Shown here in pieces: positions 1-6,928 of a stretch of DNA of 14,872 nt (position 1 is the first letter of the stretch; every line of letters begins with the position of its first letter). Below the pieces are notes generated by a model. It had not been told where the DNA came from and searched no databases. It saw nothing but the letters and a program-made list of their open reading frames with translations. The stretch is from Thermoplasmata archaeon (GTDB lineage Archaea; Thermoplasmatota; E2; UBA202; DSCA01), in NCBI GenBank assembly GCA_021159125.1, contig JAGGSL010000095.1, positions 1-14,872 of the forward strand, given 5' to 3'. A program made the position numbers and the translations under genes.

Positions 1-45
1 TACTTTATGGAAAAGTTAATAAGCAAAATAGAGATAACATTTTAG
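1..45 (+). CDS. possible 3' end of an upstream CDS
   Basis: The first frame is open from the window edge and ends at TAG 43-45, reading YFMEKLISKIEITF. It could be the tail of a gene lying to the left. Its stop abuts the ribosome binding site of the next gene (TAGGTGAG), as expected for cotranscribed genes. The piece is far too short to recognise and may be chance. Confidence 0.25.
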   Translation, partial: YFMEKLISKIEITF

Positions 46-53
46 GTGAGCAA

Positions 54-287
54 ATGGCTATGGGATTTATTCTGATTTCTACGGCTCCTGCAAAGGAACA
101 CGAAGTATACAACGAACTGCTTAAAATAGAGGAGATAATAGAACTGCATCCTCTATTCGGCGAATATGACCTTATAGCCAAAGTTGAGGCAAAGGATTTC
201 GATGAATTGGGCAAGATAGTCGTGGACAAAATAAGAGCGATAGAAGGGGTGGCAGATACAAAAACTCTAACTGGAACAAAATTTTAA
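54..287 (+). CDS. stand-alone Lrp/AsnC ligand-binding (RAM) domain protein
   Basis: This 77-aa protein matches the ligand-binding half of Lrp/AsnC regulators without the DNA-binding half. Visible family features are the first strand GFILISTAP, the helix HEVYNELLKIEEI, the central HPLFGEYDLIAKVEA strand pair and the C-terminal GVADTKTLTGTKF strand. In the family the domain forms alpha/beta dimers and higher rings that bind amino acids or similar effectors. Stand-alone copies are common in archaea and are thought to modulate full-length Lrp proteins; that role is inferred here. The start at 54 is chosen for GGTGAG 4-5 nt upstream and for the normal length of stand-alone RAM proteins. The frame is open to the window edge, so a longer protein cannot be fully excluded, but the upstream residues do not resemble an HTH. 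The stop overlaps the next gene's Shine-Dalgarno sequence, so the two are probably cotranscribed. Confidence 0.88.
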   Translation: MAMGFILISTAPAKEHEVYNELLKIEEIIELHPLFGEYDLIAKVEAKDFDELGKIVVDKIRAIEGVADTKTLTGTKF

Positions 288-294
288 GGAGGAG
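286..294 (+). promoter_or_regulatory. strong Shine-Dalgarno site overlapping the previous stop codon
   Basis: AAGGAGGAG begins inside the TAA stop of the RAM gene and lies 6-8 nt before the ATG at 301. It fixes that start and couples the two genes. It is the strongest ribosome binding site in the window; most other genes here appear leaderless or coupled by overlap. Confidence 0.85.
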
Positions 295-300
295 ATAAAA

Positions 301-609
301 ATGATTGAAGTAAGTAGTATGTTGGATGTGTTTGTGAGTATGTGTATGCTGGTGTTTGCAATAGGTGCAGTAATTGCGGGCATATTTACCGCATACTTTG
401 GTTCAGGCAAGAGCAGGGCTATTGGCGCAGTATTGCTGCTGATAGGCATCATAGTCGGCATTCTTTTCTGGAATTACACAGACGGAATATGGACAACAGG
501 CGGATGGGGATGGGAAACCGTTAAGGTAGGCGTAGTATCCCTTATAGGAAGCCTGGTAGGCGGTTTGATAGCACTCGGCGTCTTCCTTGCAGGAATAATG
601 AAGGCATGA
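301..609 (+). CDS. small three-span membrane protein of unknown function
   Basis: I do not recognise this 102-aa protein. It has three hydrophobic segments, roughly residues 8-33, 40-58 and 75-100. A short GSGKSR loop lies between spans 1 and 2, and a Trp/Gly/Thr-rich stretch (WNYTDGIWTTGGWGWE, about 57-72) between spans 2 and 3. The GSGKS string is not a P-loop in context: there is no nucleotide-binding fold around it, and it sits between membrane spans. There is no lipobox and no class III prepilin cleavage site. The start is set by a perfect AAGGAGG site. The gene follows the RAM-domain gene by 13 nt and is probably cotranscribed with it and with the broken larE-like gene downstream. The high Gly/Ala content of span 3 suggests helix packing or oligomerisation. 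No function can be assigned. Confidence 0.82.
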   Translation: MIEVSSMLDVFVSMCMLVFAIGAVIAGIFTAYFGSGKSRAIGAVLLLIGIIVGILFWNYTDGIWTTGGWGWETVKVGVVSLIGSLVGGLIALGVFLAGIMKA

Positions 610-649
610 ATTTGCCTTCTGTCCTTCCCAATGTCTGAGCAGTCATGCT

Positions 650-820
650 ATGGACAAATATTTTAGGTTATTAGAGCTACTAAGAAAAGCAGGAAAGGTT
701 GCAATATCACTCTCAGGAGGGAAAGACAGCGGATTGGTTGCAAAGGCGGCGATTGACGCAGGAATAAAAGCAGTGGCAATCACAATTTCATCTCCTCTAT
801 TTTCTCGCAGGGAAGATTGA
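650..820 (+). pseudogene. larE: N-terminal fragment of LarE-like PP-loop sulfur transferase
   Basis: This 56-aa frame starts at ATG 650 and carries the PP-loop pyrophosphatase signature SGGKDS (residues 22-27). That motif binds ATP in the LarE/NAD synthetase/GMP synthetase group. The frame then enters the first copy of a 64-bp tandem duplication and stops at TGA 818-820. Deleting one 64-bp unit joins it in frame to the following ORF, giving a single 264-aa protein, close to the usual LarE length. The fragment alone has the ATP loop but none of the sulfur-donor cysteines. No clear Shine-Dalgarno or TATA box is visible before 650, so the start rests on the conserved beginning of the fold. Either the gene is broken, or it is made as two chains by reinitiation, because the stop is 1 nt before the next ATG. 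Confidence 0.75.
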
Positions 821-878
821 CATGGGAATAAAAGCAGTGGCAATCACAATTTCATCTCCTCTATTTTCTCGCAGGGAA
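751..878 (+). repeat. 64-bp tandem duplication (two copies) inside larE-like gene
   Basis: Copy 1 is 751-814 and copy 2 is 815-878. The copies are identical except for one run of three bases: GCA at 758-760 against ATG at 822-824. The last 54 bp of each (761-814 and 825-878) match exactly. The length is 3n+1, so the second copy shifts the frame. The three-base difference places an ATG exactly where the second ORF can start. Confidence 0.95.
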
Positions 879-1508
879 CTGAAGAGCGCAGAAAGTATTG
901 CAAAAGAAATAGGAATGAAACATATTGTGGTGAAAAGTAAGTATATGCCCGAGAATGACATCAACAGATGCTACCGCTGCAAAAAAAATATGGCAAGATT
1001 GATAAAGGAGGCAGCGGAAAAAGAAGGTTTTAAAATCATAGCAGACGGCGTGACAGTTGACGATATGAATGATATTTTCAGACCAGGAGTCAGGGCGGCA
1101 AGCGAGGAGGGCATATGGCATCCTCTGGCAGATGCAGGTTTTACCGCCAGAGACGTTGCAAATGCCGCAAGAGCTGCAGGGCTGAGTGCATGGAATAAAC
1201 CATCAAATTCCTGTCTTGCATCCCGGATTTCCTACGGAGAGGAAATAACAATAAAAAAGCTGCATATGGTAGAAAATGCAGAAGAATTTTTGAGTGGGAT
1301 ATCAAAAAGAGTGCGTGTCAGAATGCACGGGAAAATCGCAAGGATAGAGGTTCTGCCCGAAGATTTTGAAAAAGTGATAGATAGAAAAGATGAAATAACA
1401 AAAAAATTCAGAGAGCTTGGGTTTGCGTATACCACGCTTGACCTCTCCGGTTATAGAAGCGGGAGTATGAATGATACGGCTTGGCAATTTTCAGAAAGAG
1501 GGGGATAA
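822..1508 (+). CDS. larE: LarE-like ATP-dependent sulfur transferase, main portion
   Basis: This 228-aa frame covers everything after the PP-loop of a LarE family protein. LarE activates a substrate carboxylate with ATP and donates sulfur during nickel-pincer cofactor synthesis. Visible signatures are CYRC (C50/C53), IADGVTVDDMNDIFRPG (about 73-89), HPLADAGFTARDV, SNSCLASRI with C131 and LSGYRSGSMN near the end. Some LarE proteins sacrifice the CLASR cysteine, whereas a three-cysteine subgroup is reported to carry an iron-sulfur cluster. The CxxC plus CLASR set here would fit that subgroup, but this is inference. The ATG at 822 exists only because of a three-base change in the duplicated repeat. 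Alone, this chain lacks the SGGKDS loop and should not bind ATP. No larB, larC or lactate racemase gene is in the window. The last 18 bp overlap the convergent platform gene tail-to-tail. Confidence 0.82.
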   Translation: MGIKAVAITISSPLFSRRELKSAESIAKEIGMKHIVVKSKYMPENDINRCYRCKKNMARLIKEAAEKEGFKIIADGVTVDDMNDIFRPGVRAASEEGIWHPLADAGFTARDVANAARAAGLSAWNKPSNSCLASRISYGEEITIKKLHMVENAEEFLSGISKRVRVRMHGKIARIEVLPEDFEKVIDRKDEITKKFRELGFAYTTLDLSGYRSGSMNDTAWQFSERGG

Positions 1509-3425
1509 CGCCCCAAACAAAATCATTGAAATGATTGTTGCAATGCTGAAGGTTGCGATTGCTGCTGGCATTGCTTTACCCACTGAATACATATACTCCA
1601 CTTTGTCATCCCCTTCATCTATGCCGTTTGCAAATCTTATCAGAAGAAATACGAGCTGAATGACATATATTCCCACTACCAGAATGAAATATTCCGGGTT
1701 GATATTAAAAGAAAAATTTGATGTGCCTGAAATAAAATCGTTTTCTGAAATGCCGCTCAAATCCATATTGCCAACCACTTTGGATATAAGTTCTGTAATC
1801 CCCAGGGTTATGCCTGCAATTAAAGGTGCAAATGCAGTAGCTGTGGAACGGAGAACTGCTGTCAATGTACCCAGTGAATTTTTAATTCTGCGTTCGACTT
1901 CCTGAAGTTGTTTCAAATGCTCTGCCATTTTTACTGCGGCCATTCCCGCTTCCTCATAACTCTTTTTCACACCTTCAACAAATAAATGCATTACAGCCCT
2001 GATTCTGTCCGAATAAACGTGGCGTAGAGAGCCGAACTTTTTGTCAAAAAGAGCGCCGTGGAGACTTGTTCTGATTGAAGTGAGATTGAAAGAAGTGAGA
2101 GCAAATATTCTGCCCATGTTTGAGCCTTCCATTGTTTTCGAGGCATAATTAAAAGCTTCCTCCGCCGGTCTTCCTTCCCCTATCCTCTTTCCTATCACAT
2201 ACAGAGAATCGCTGAATTCTTTTTCCATCTCTCTTATTTCATCCCTTATTTTTTTATAAGGGGCATACGTCTTCAGGCAGTAAATTGAAATAGAAGCTGC
2301 CACGCCCCACAGAAGGAAGAGGGTTGACGGGATGTAATGGCTTAGTGGGTCAAAAGAAGATATGGAAGCAATTTTTGCATCCCCTATATATCCTACAACT
2401 ATATATCCTACAACAAAAAATATGCCGGCAGCCAAAGCTTCCATAAAATTCTTCTTCCTGTCAACATTCTTCAGCTCAGGATGGCTTCGTGGAATGATGG
2501 GAGGGTTAAAAGCGGCAGGCCTTAAAAGCAAAATTTTCCTGATGTAAAAGAAAAGAATGATAGGCAGAATGACATCATATAAAAGAAAAATTTGGAGTAC
2601 GGAGACCTTCAAACCTACGATGGATGAAGCGGGCATCATGGCTATCAGGGCAAGCGGTATCATGACCCCTATTGAATACACAACCAGTGTTGGCTGGTGA
2701 AGTTTATTCGCAAAATCAGCCATTCTATCTTTTGTGCCCTCCATAACGATATCCAGTGCCCTGTCGAGTGTAACATTTCTTTCGCTTTTGCTTTTCTCAT
2801 CAACAGCACTCCTTATCAGATGTATTGCTCTCTTGAAATAATCGCTCCACTCCCCCCACAAATTTGCAAATGATGTTATTGCGTCATCCATGCTCCTGTA
2901 CACTCTTACTTCAACATCCCAGACAAGTTTCTTCAAATCTTTTCCAAGGGAGGTATTTGATTCTCTTGCAGCAAACCTTATTCCGTCTTCCATATTTGGT
3001 ATGAGCTTCAGATACATCACGATATAGCTCAAAACTTCCGGTATGTCCCCGAGAGAATGAATTTTCATATACTCTGCCTTTGTCTTTGGATATTCACTCA
3101 AAAACTGCAGCGCAGCGAGAGGGAAAGCCATGGTGGCGATAACCATAAGCATCAATGTAAGGATACCGATACTTTCAATAGAGAATGCGTGAAAATAAAA
3201 TATGATTACATCAATGGCGATCGATATCAGAAATGCGATTGCAGCACCTGCATATGAGGCAAGGATGACCTCATATGGCTCAACATCCATTCCAGTAAAT
3301 TTCAGCGAATTGATGAATTGGGAAGAGACAGCATTCTCCGCCCTATTTTTGAATGATTCGACGTCGCCTGCAGCCCACAAGAAATGTTTTGCAGAAAACC
3401 TGCACAGCTTTTCAAACCACATCAT
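1491..3425 (-). CDS. archaeal type II/IV secretion (FlaJ/TadC-like) membrane platform protein
   Basis: This 644-aa integral membrane protein carries two GspF-type cytoplasmic helical bundles, the archaeal two-domain arrangement. The first (about 125-245) contains LGDIPEVLSYIVMYLKLIPNMEDGIRFA; the second (about 395-525) contains SDSLYVIGKRIGEGRPAEEAF. I estimate about nine hydrophobic spans, near 56-78, 84-106, 247-266, 275-296, 329-348, 366-384, 526-545, 580-597 and 619-641. In this family the protein sits at the pilus base, transmits ATPase motion and anchors pilin assembly. The start is ATG 3425, which overlaps the stop of the upstream ATPase gene as ATGA, so translation is coupled. A second ATG follows directly at 3422. 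Span five holds an in-frame 15-bp tandem duplication that repeats VGYIV. The 3' end overlaps the LarE frame by 18 bp. Confidence 0.93.
   Translation of the reverse strand: MMWFEKLCRFSAKHFLWAAGDVESFKNRAENAVSSQFINSLKFTGMDVEPYEVILASYAGAAIAFLISIAIDVIIFYFHAFSIESIGILTLMLMVIATMAFPLAALQFLSEYPKTKAEYMKIHSLGDIPEVLSYIVMYLKLIPNMEDGIRFAARESNTSLGKDLKKLVWDVEVRVYRSMDDAITSFANLWGEWSDYFKRAIHLIRSAVDEKSKSERNVTLDRALDIVMEGTKDRMADFANKLHQPTLVVYSIGVMIPLALIAMMPASSIVGLKVSVLQIFLLYDVILPIILFFYIRKILLLRPAAFNPPIIPRSHPELKNVDRKKNFMEALAAGIFFVVGYIVVGYIGDAKIASISSFDPLSHYIPSTLFLLWGVAASISIYCLKTYAPYKKIRDEIREMEKEFSDSLYVIGKRIGEGRPAEEAFNYASKTMEGSNMGRIFALTSFNLTSIRTSLHGALFDKKFGSLRHVYSDRIRAVMHLFVEGVKKSYEEAGMAAVKMAEHLKQLQEVERRIKNSLGTLTAVLRSTATAFAPLIAGITLGITELISKVVGNMDLSGISENDFISGTSNFSFNINPEYFILVVGIYVIQLVFLLIRFANGIDEGDDKVEYMYSVGKAMPAAIATFSIATIISMILFGALSPSF
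2384..2413 (-). repeat. 15-bp perfect tandem duplication in the platform gene
   Basis: The plus-strand unit CTATATATCCTACAA occurs twice without mismatch (2384-2398 and 2399-2413). Being 15 bp it keeps the frame and gives VGYIVVGYI in the fifth predicted membrane span. It is the third tandem duplication within a gene in this window. Confidence 0.93.
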
Positions 3426-5617
3426 CTTATCCTTCTGGCATATTCCTTAAACCACTCCATCCATTTTTTCTCCACTTCCGCATAATCAGGAATTCCATGC
3501 TCTTTTCTGCTCTCCTCGGTGAAAATCCAGAATGCATTATTGCAGTCGCAAACAGCTTTCGCTTCCAGAAGTTCTGCGTTCCTTTTACCGTACTCTGTAA
3601 TCCTTTTTCTTATTCTCGCCCTCATTGCTATGTTTTCTATTGCCATTTCAATATTAATTCCCCACTCCTTTGCAATCCTCCCTAAAACTTCTGACTGCCC
3701 CATATCAAGCAAATCTGTTGCCTCTATCTCGTCTCTTGCAGGGTTGTATCTCATTATGTCCGCAAATATTTTATCAGCATCAACGTCCCTTCCCCATCCG
3801 CTTTTCGTGACTTCTGATATCTGCAAAACCCTTCTTTTCTTCTCCATGCCGCCGCCTGCCCTTATGGGTGCTGCTATCACCACCACATCGGTTGCCTTAA
3901 AGGAGGTTGGAGCGACACCTATGTCATAGACTATCCTCTCAAAAACATCTCTTGGCGTTGCACCATGTATTGTTCCGAGTATGAGATTGCCTGCTGCACC
4001 CACTCTCATTGCCTCAAAAAGCACCTTTGTCTCCTCGCCCCTGACTTCCCCAAGTACAAGAACAGATTCACCGAGGCGGAGCGCCGTCCTCAATGCAGTT
4101 TCCGGGTCAACTCCGCTTCCCATTGAAGTCACCGGCCGGGTTACAAGAGACTGTATCTTGTAGCCGAGATGCTGGAGTTGCTCGACTGGCAATTCCGGTG
4201 TGTCCTCTATGGTCAATATGCGATATCTCTGTGGTATCTCAAGAAGTAGGGCTGAAAGAAGGGAGGTCTTGCCCGAGCCGCGGCTTCCCGCAATAAGTAT
4301 CGATGCCTGCCCGTCAACCAGGAAGCTAAGGAGCGCAGCAGCTGTTGGAGAGAACATTCTGAATGATATGAACTTCGGCAAAGTCCATGGTTTTGGGCTA
4401 TGCCTCCTTATGGCAAATGCCACGCCTTTCGAGGTTAATGGCGGGGAGATGGCTGCTACTCTTGCCCCGTATCTGTCAAGCCCCATGTCCAGAATTGGCG
4501 AGCCTTCTGAAAACGGTCTTCTGCTCAAGCTTCTGAATCGCGATGACAGAGCTTCCACATCCCCTTCCGAAAAATAGATGTTAGAAGTATATTCTTCCCC
4601 GTCGAGGATTATATGGAGGGGGTTGCGCATAACAGGCGCATTTACATATATGTCCTGAATTCTTTCGTCAAGGAGAAGGTCTTCAAGTATCCCGAGTCCG
4701 GCGGTATATTTTGCAAAAATATCTGAAAGTAATTCAAGCTTTTCGCGATTGAGTGCCATCCCCGCTTCCTCCGCCGCCTCCCCTATTTTATCTCTTGCAA
4801 ATTTCAGAAAATATTCCCTCGATGTTTCAGGTTCCATGAACGACGGCTCCCGGGGGCGGTGGCGCACCAGTTTCTCCCTTACCTTTTGCAGAATTTTGAG
4901 TTCATTTTCGGGCAAATTATATTCCGGCGGGATAATGAAATATAACTTTTCAGGACGGGATGAGAGGGAGTAAAGAGAAACTTTGAGGGGTCTGCCCCCT
5001 TTCCTTTTTACTTCATATTTTTTTATAAATACCGCATCCGACGGAGGGGTTAATTTTATGTAGGTGTCAAAAAACATGGGTCTTACATATGGCTGTATCT
5101 TTTCCCTGTAATAGAATTCGCTTTCTTTTCTTCCGATTACTCTTTTATTCAATGCCCGCCCTTCTACAATCTCTGAAAGAATTCTGGCATATCTTCTTCT
5201 GCATTCCGCACATGCATCCCTGCTCTCTTTTCTTAAAAACTTCAGCTCGTCTCTGAGCAACTGAAAGGCATGTATCGGGTCTGAAGGCGCGATTTTCTTT
5301 ATTTCTTCCATCTTCACCATGCTTTTCTCAAGGCATGTCTCGCACCCTTTCAAATCTGCTGCCGATGCCCCATATGCTTTAAGCCCCTCAACAAAATCTG
5401 CCAAATCCTTCAGGAAGGAGAGGGACTGCCCTTCAAATACCTTCACAAACGGATGATTCAGAATTATCCTATCAATATTTGCCTCCCTTCCTATCATCTC
5501 CATAATATTTTTTCTGCACTCTCCGTCAAGTATGGAAGATGAGGCATTGCAACCTTCACAATTTGCCACTGCAATTCTTATATCACCCTCTCTCCTGATG
5601 GTGTAATTGCAAGGCAT
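3422..5617 (-). CDS. type II/IV secretion system ATPase (GspE/TadA/FlaI superfamily)
   Basis: This is the hexameric motor for archaeal pilus or secretion assembly, acting with the platform protein encoded next. Numbering from ATG 5617 (731 aa): Walker A GSRGSGKT at 444-451, Asp box IEDTPE at 470-475, Walker B VLVLGEVRGEE at 519-529 with E524, and His box GTIHG at 548-552. The first ~240 residues form a long N-domain with regularly spaced cysteines: C20xxC23, C34, C92xxC95 and C136xxC139. They suggest a metal or Fe-S site, which I infer and cannot prove. A further CDC lies at 690-692. A TTG at 5629 would add four residues. I prefer ATG 5617 because GGGAAGGGAT precedes it and a TATA-like box (5651-5660) would start the transcript near 5628. 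The stop overlaps the platform start as ATGA. Motor and platform together are typical, but no pilin gene is visible. Confidence 0.94.
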   Translation of the reverse strand: MPCNYTIRREGDIRIAVANCEGCNASSSILDGECRKNIMEMIGREANIDRIILNHPFVKVFEGQSLSFLKDLADFVEGLKAYGASAADLKGCETCLEKSMVKMEEIKKIAPSDPIHAFQLLRDELKFLRKESRDACAECRRRYARILSEIVEGRALNKRVIGRKESEFYYREKIQPYVRPMFFDTYIKLTPPSDAVFIKKYEVKRKGGRPLKVSLYSLSSRPEKLYFIIPPEYNLPENELKILQKVREKLVRHRPREPSFMEPETSREYFLKFARDKIGEAAEEAGMALNREKLELLSDIFAKYTAGLGILEDLLLDERIQDIYVNAPVMRNPLHIILDGEEYTSNIYFSEGDVEALSSRFRSLSRRPFSEGSPILDMGLDRYGARVAAISPPLTSKGVAFAIRRHSPKPWTLPKFISFRMFSPTAAALLSFLVDGQASILIAGSRGSGKTSLLSALLLEIPQRYRILTIEDTPELPVEQLQHLGYKIQSLVTRPVTSMGSGVDPETALRTALRLGESVLVLGEVRGEETKVLFEAMRVGAAGNLILGTIHGATPRDVFERIVYDIGVAPTSFKATDVVVIAAPIRAGGGMEKKRRVLQISEVTKSGWGRDVDADKIFADIMRYNPARDEIEATDLLDMGQSEVLGRIAKEWGINIEMAIENIAMRARIRKRITEYGKRNAELLEAKAVCDCNNAFWIFTEESRKEHGIPDYAEVEKKWMEWFKEYARRIR

Positions 5618-5629
5618 ATCCCTTCCCAA

Positions 5630-5662
5630 AATTTAATCAATCCTTCATCTATATATTTTTTG
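5630..5662. promoter_or_regulatory. compact divergent promoter between pilus ATPase and HerA-like ATPase
   Basis: On the minus strand AAAAATATAT (5651-5660) lies about 27 nt before an inferred transcript start near 5628, giving a leader of about 11 nt to ATG 5617. On the plus strand AAATTTAA (about 5628-5635) lies about 30 nt before ATG 5663, which would be leaderless or nearly so. Each TATA-like element therefore abuts the start of the opposite gene, so the two transcription complexes probably compete or are co-regulated. The TATA assignments are read by eye. Confidence 0.55.
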
Positions 5663-6928
5663 ATGGCCCTCAGTATTTCAGATGGTGCAAGAGGTATATC
5701 TGAAAAGCTGTATGTGCTTGGGAGAAGAGAAGGAAAAGGAGGGGTTCTGAATATCGGCAGGTACTATGCCCTTGATAAATCCCTTGGCTCGAACGTTTAT
5801 GTGGATGGAGCCAAGCCCCACGTTATATTGATATGTGGAAAAAGGGGATATGGCAAATCATACACAATGGGAACGTTTATTGAAGAACTGTCAATGATGG
5901 AGCAGGATATCAGAAAAAATATCGGCGTGATTGTTATTGACACGTTGGGCATTTACTGGACTTCTTTCTTTGGAAATAAAAAGCATGAAGAAATGCTTGA
6001 GAGATGGGGACTCTTTCCTTCAGGGATAAAGATACGTTTGCTTAGTTCTCCTGACAATGTGGAAGAATACAGAAAGATGGGGCTGCCGGCTGAAAAGTTT
6101 TCGCTCAAAACATCTGAAATAAGCCCCCTACAGTGGTGCAATCTTTTTGGGATAAGGATTGTTGATTCAACCGGGGTTGCCATTGCAAGGGCAATAAATG
6201 AGCTTGAAGGAAAAGAGTATTCAATAGATGATATAATAGAACAAATGGCAAATGATGACCGTTCAAGCAACGAGGCAAAAGGCGCAGGGGAGAATTTTTT
6301 CAAAATGGCATCATCCTGGGATGTGTTTGATAAAAAAGGAATGCCTCTTGATGAAATAGTCAGAGCAGGGGAGACCACGGTAGTTGACATAAGCTCCTAT
6401 CCCGAAGAGTTGAAAGTTATCATTGTTGCTGTCCTAGCAAGAAAAATTTTTGAAAGTAGAGTTCGGGAGAGAAAAAATGATGAGAAGGATATCATAAAGG
6501 GCAAATCGACAGGAAGAAAAAAATTTCCACTTGTGTGGATGGCAATTGACGAAGCACAGATATTCCTGCCTCCGGGGAAAAGTGTCTCAAAGGATGTTAT
6601 TATAAACCAGTGGATGAGGCAGGGGCGGCAGCCTGGCCTATCGCTCCTTCTTGCTACGCAGAGGCCAAGCGCTCTCGATGACGAAGTTCTGTCTCACAGC
6701 GACATAATAATATGCCACCGCCTTACTGCCCAGGGGGATATAGATGCACTTAACAGGGTTCGCCCCACTTACATGCGAGGAGAAATAGGCGAAGCGCTGA
6801 AAAAGGTGGGCATGGAGAAAGGTGTGGCTCTTATAATAGATGATAACTCAGAGTCTGTTCACATAATAAAAGTCCGCCCTAGGATGAGCTGGCACGGAGG
6901 AGAAGAGCCCTCTGCGATGGTGAATTGA
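5663..6928 (+). CDS. HerA/VirB4-like ATPase (DUF87-type ATP-binding protein)
   Basis: This 421-aa P-loop ATPase belongs to the HerA/FtsK/VirB4 group. Walker A is GKRGYGKS at 59-66, Walker B is VWMAIDEAQIFLP at 291-303 with D296/E297, and QGRQPGLSLLLATQRPSAL (320-338) holds the characteristic ATQRP sensor region with a nearby arginine. The HerA-barrel-like N-terminus is short (about 45 residues). Relatives form hexameric rings that pump DNA (HerA with NurA, VirB4 and CedB in DNA transfer). No NurA, Mre11 or Rad50 gene is nearby, so the repair role is not supported by context. Instead the gene overlaps a prepilin peptidase by one base and diverges from a pilus ATPase, which suggests a role at the envelope. 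ATG 5663 is preferred over TTG 5660, which adds one residue. No membrane span is seen, so it is probably cytosolic or peripherally membrane-bound. Confidence 0.92.
   Translation: MALSISDGARGISEKLYVLGRREGKGGVLNIGRYYALDKSLGSNVYVDGAKPHVILICGKRGYGKSYTMGTFIEELSMMEQDIRKNIGVIVIDTLGIYWTSFFGNKKHEEMLERWGLFPSGIKIRLLSSPDNVEEYRKMGLPAEKFSLKTSEISPLQWCNLFGIRIVDSTGVAIARAINELEGKEYSIDDIIEQMANDDRSSNEAKGAGENFFKMASSWDVFDKKGMPLDEIVRAGETTVVDISSYPEELKVIIVAVLARKIFESRVRERKNDEKDIIKGKSTGRKKFPLVWMAIDEAQIFLPPGKSVSKDVIINQWMRQGRQPGLSLLLATQRPSALDDEVLSHSDIIICHRLTAQGDIDALNRVRPTYMRGEIGEALKKVGMEKGVALIIDDNSESVHIIKVRPRMSWHGGEEPSAMVN

Noticed and set aside
301..609. The small membrane protein as the missing prepilin of the pilus locus
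   Set aside because: No basic n-region with a prepilin cleavage site precedes a single hydrophobic helix; it has three spans and is distant from the pilus genes.
301..609. GSGKS in the small membrane protein as a P-loop
   Set aside because: It sits in a short loop between two membrane spans with no nucleotide-binding fold around it.
751..878. The 64-bp unit in the LarE gene as an archaeal intron
   Set aside because: No bulge-helix-bulge pairing is visible around the repeat boundaries, and the unit simply repeats coding sequence.
4200..4577. 125-aa plus-strand ORF opposite the secretion ATPase
   Set aside because: It is antisense to the Walker and Asp-box region of a clear ATPase gene and shows no recognisable pattern of its own.
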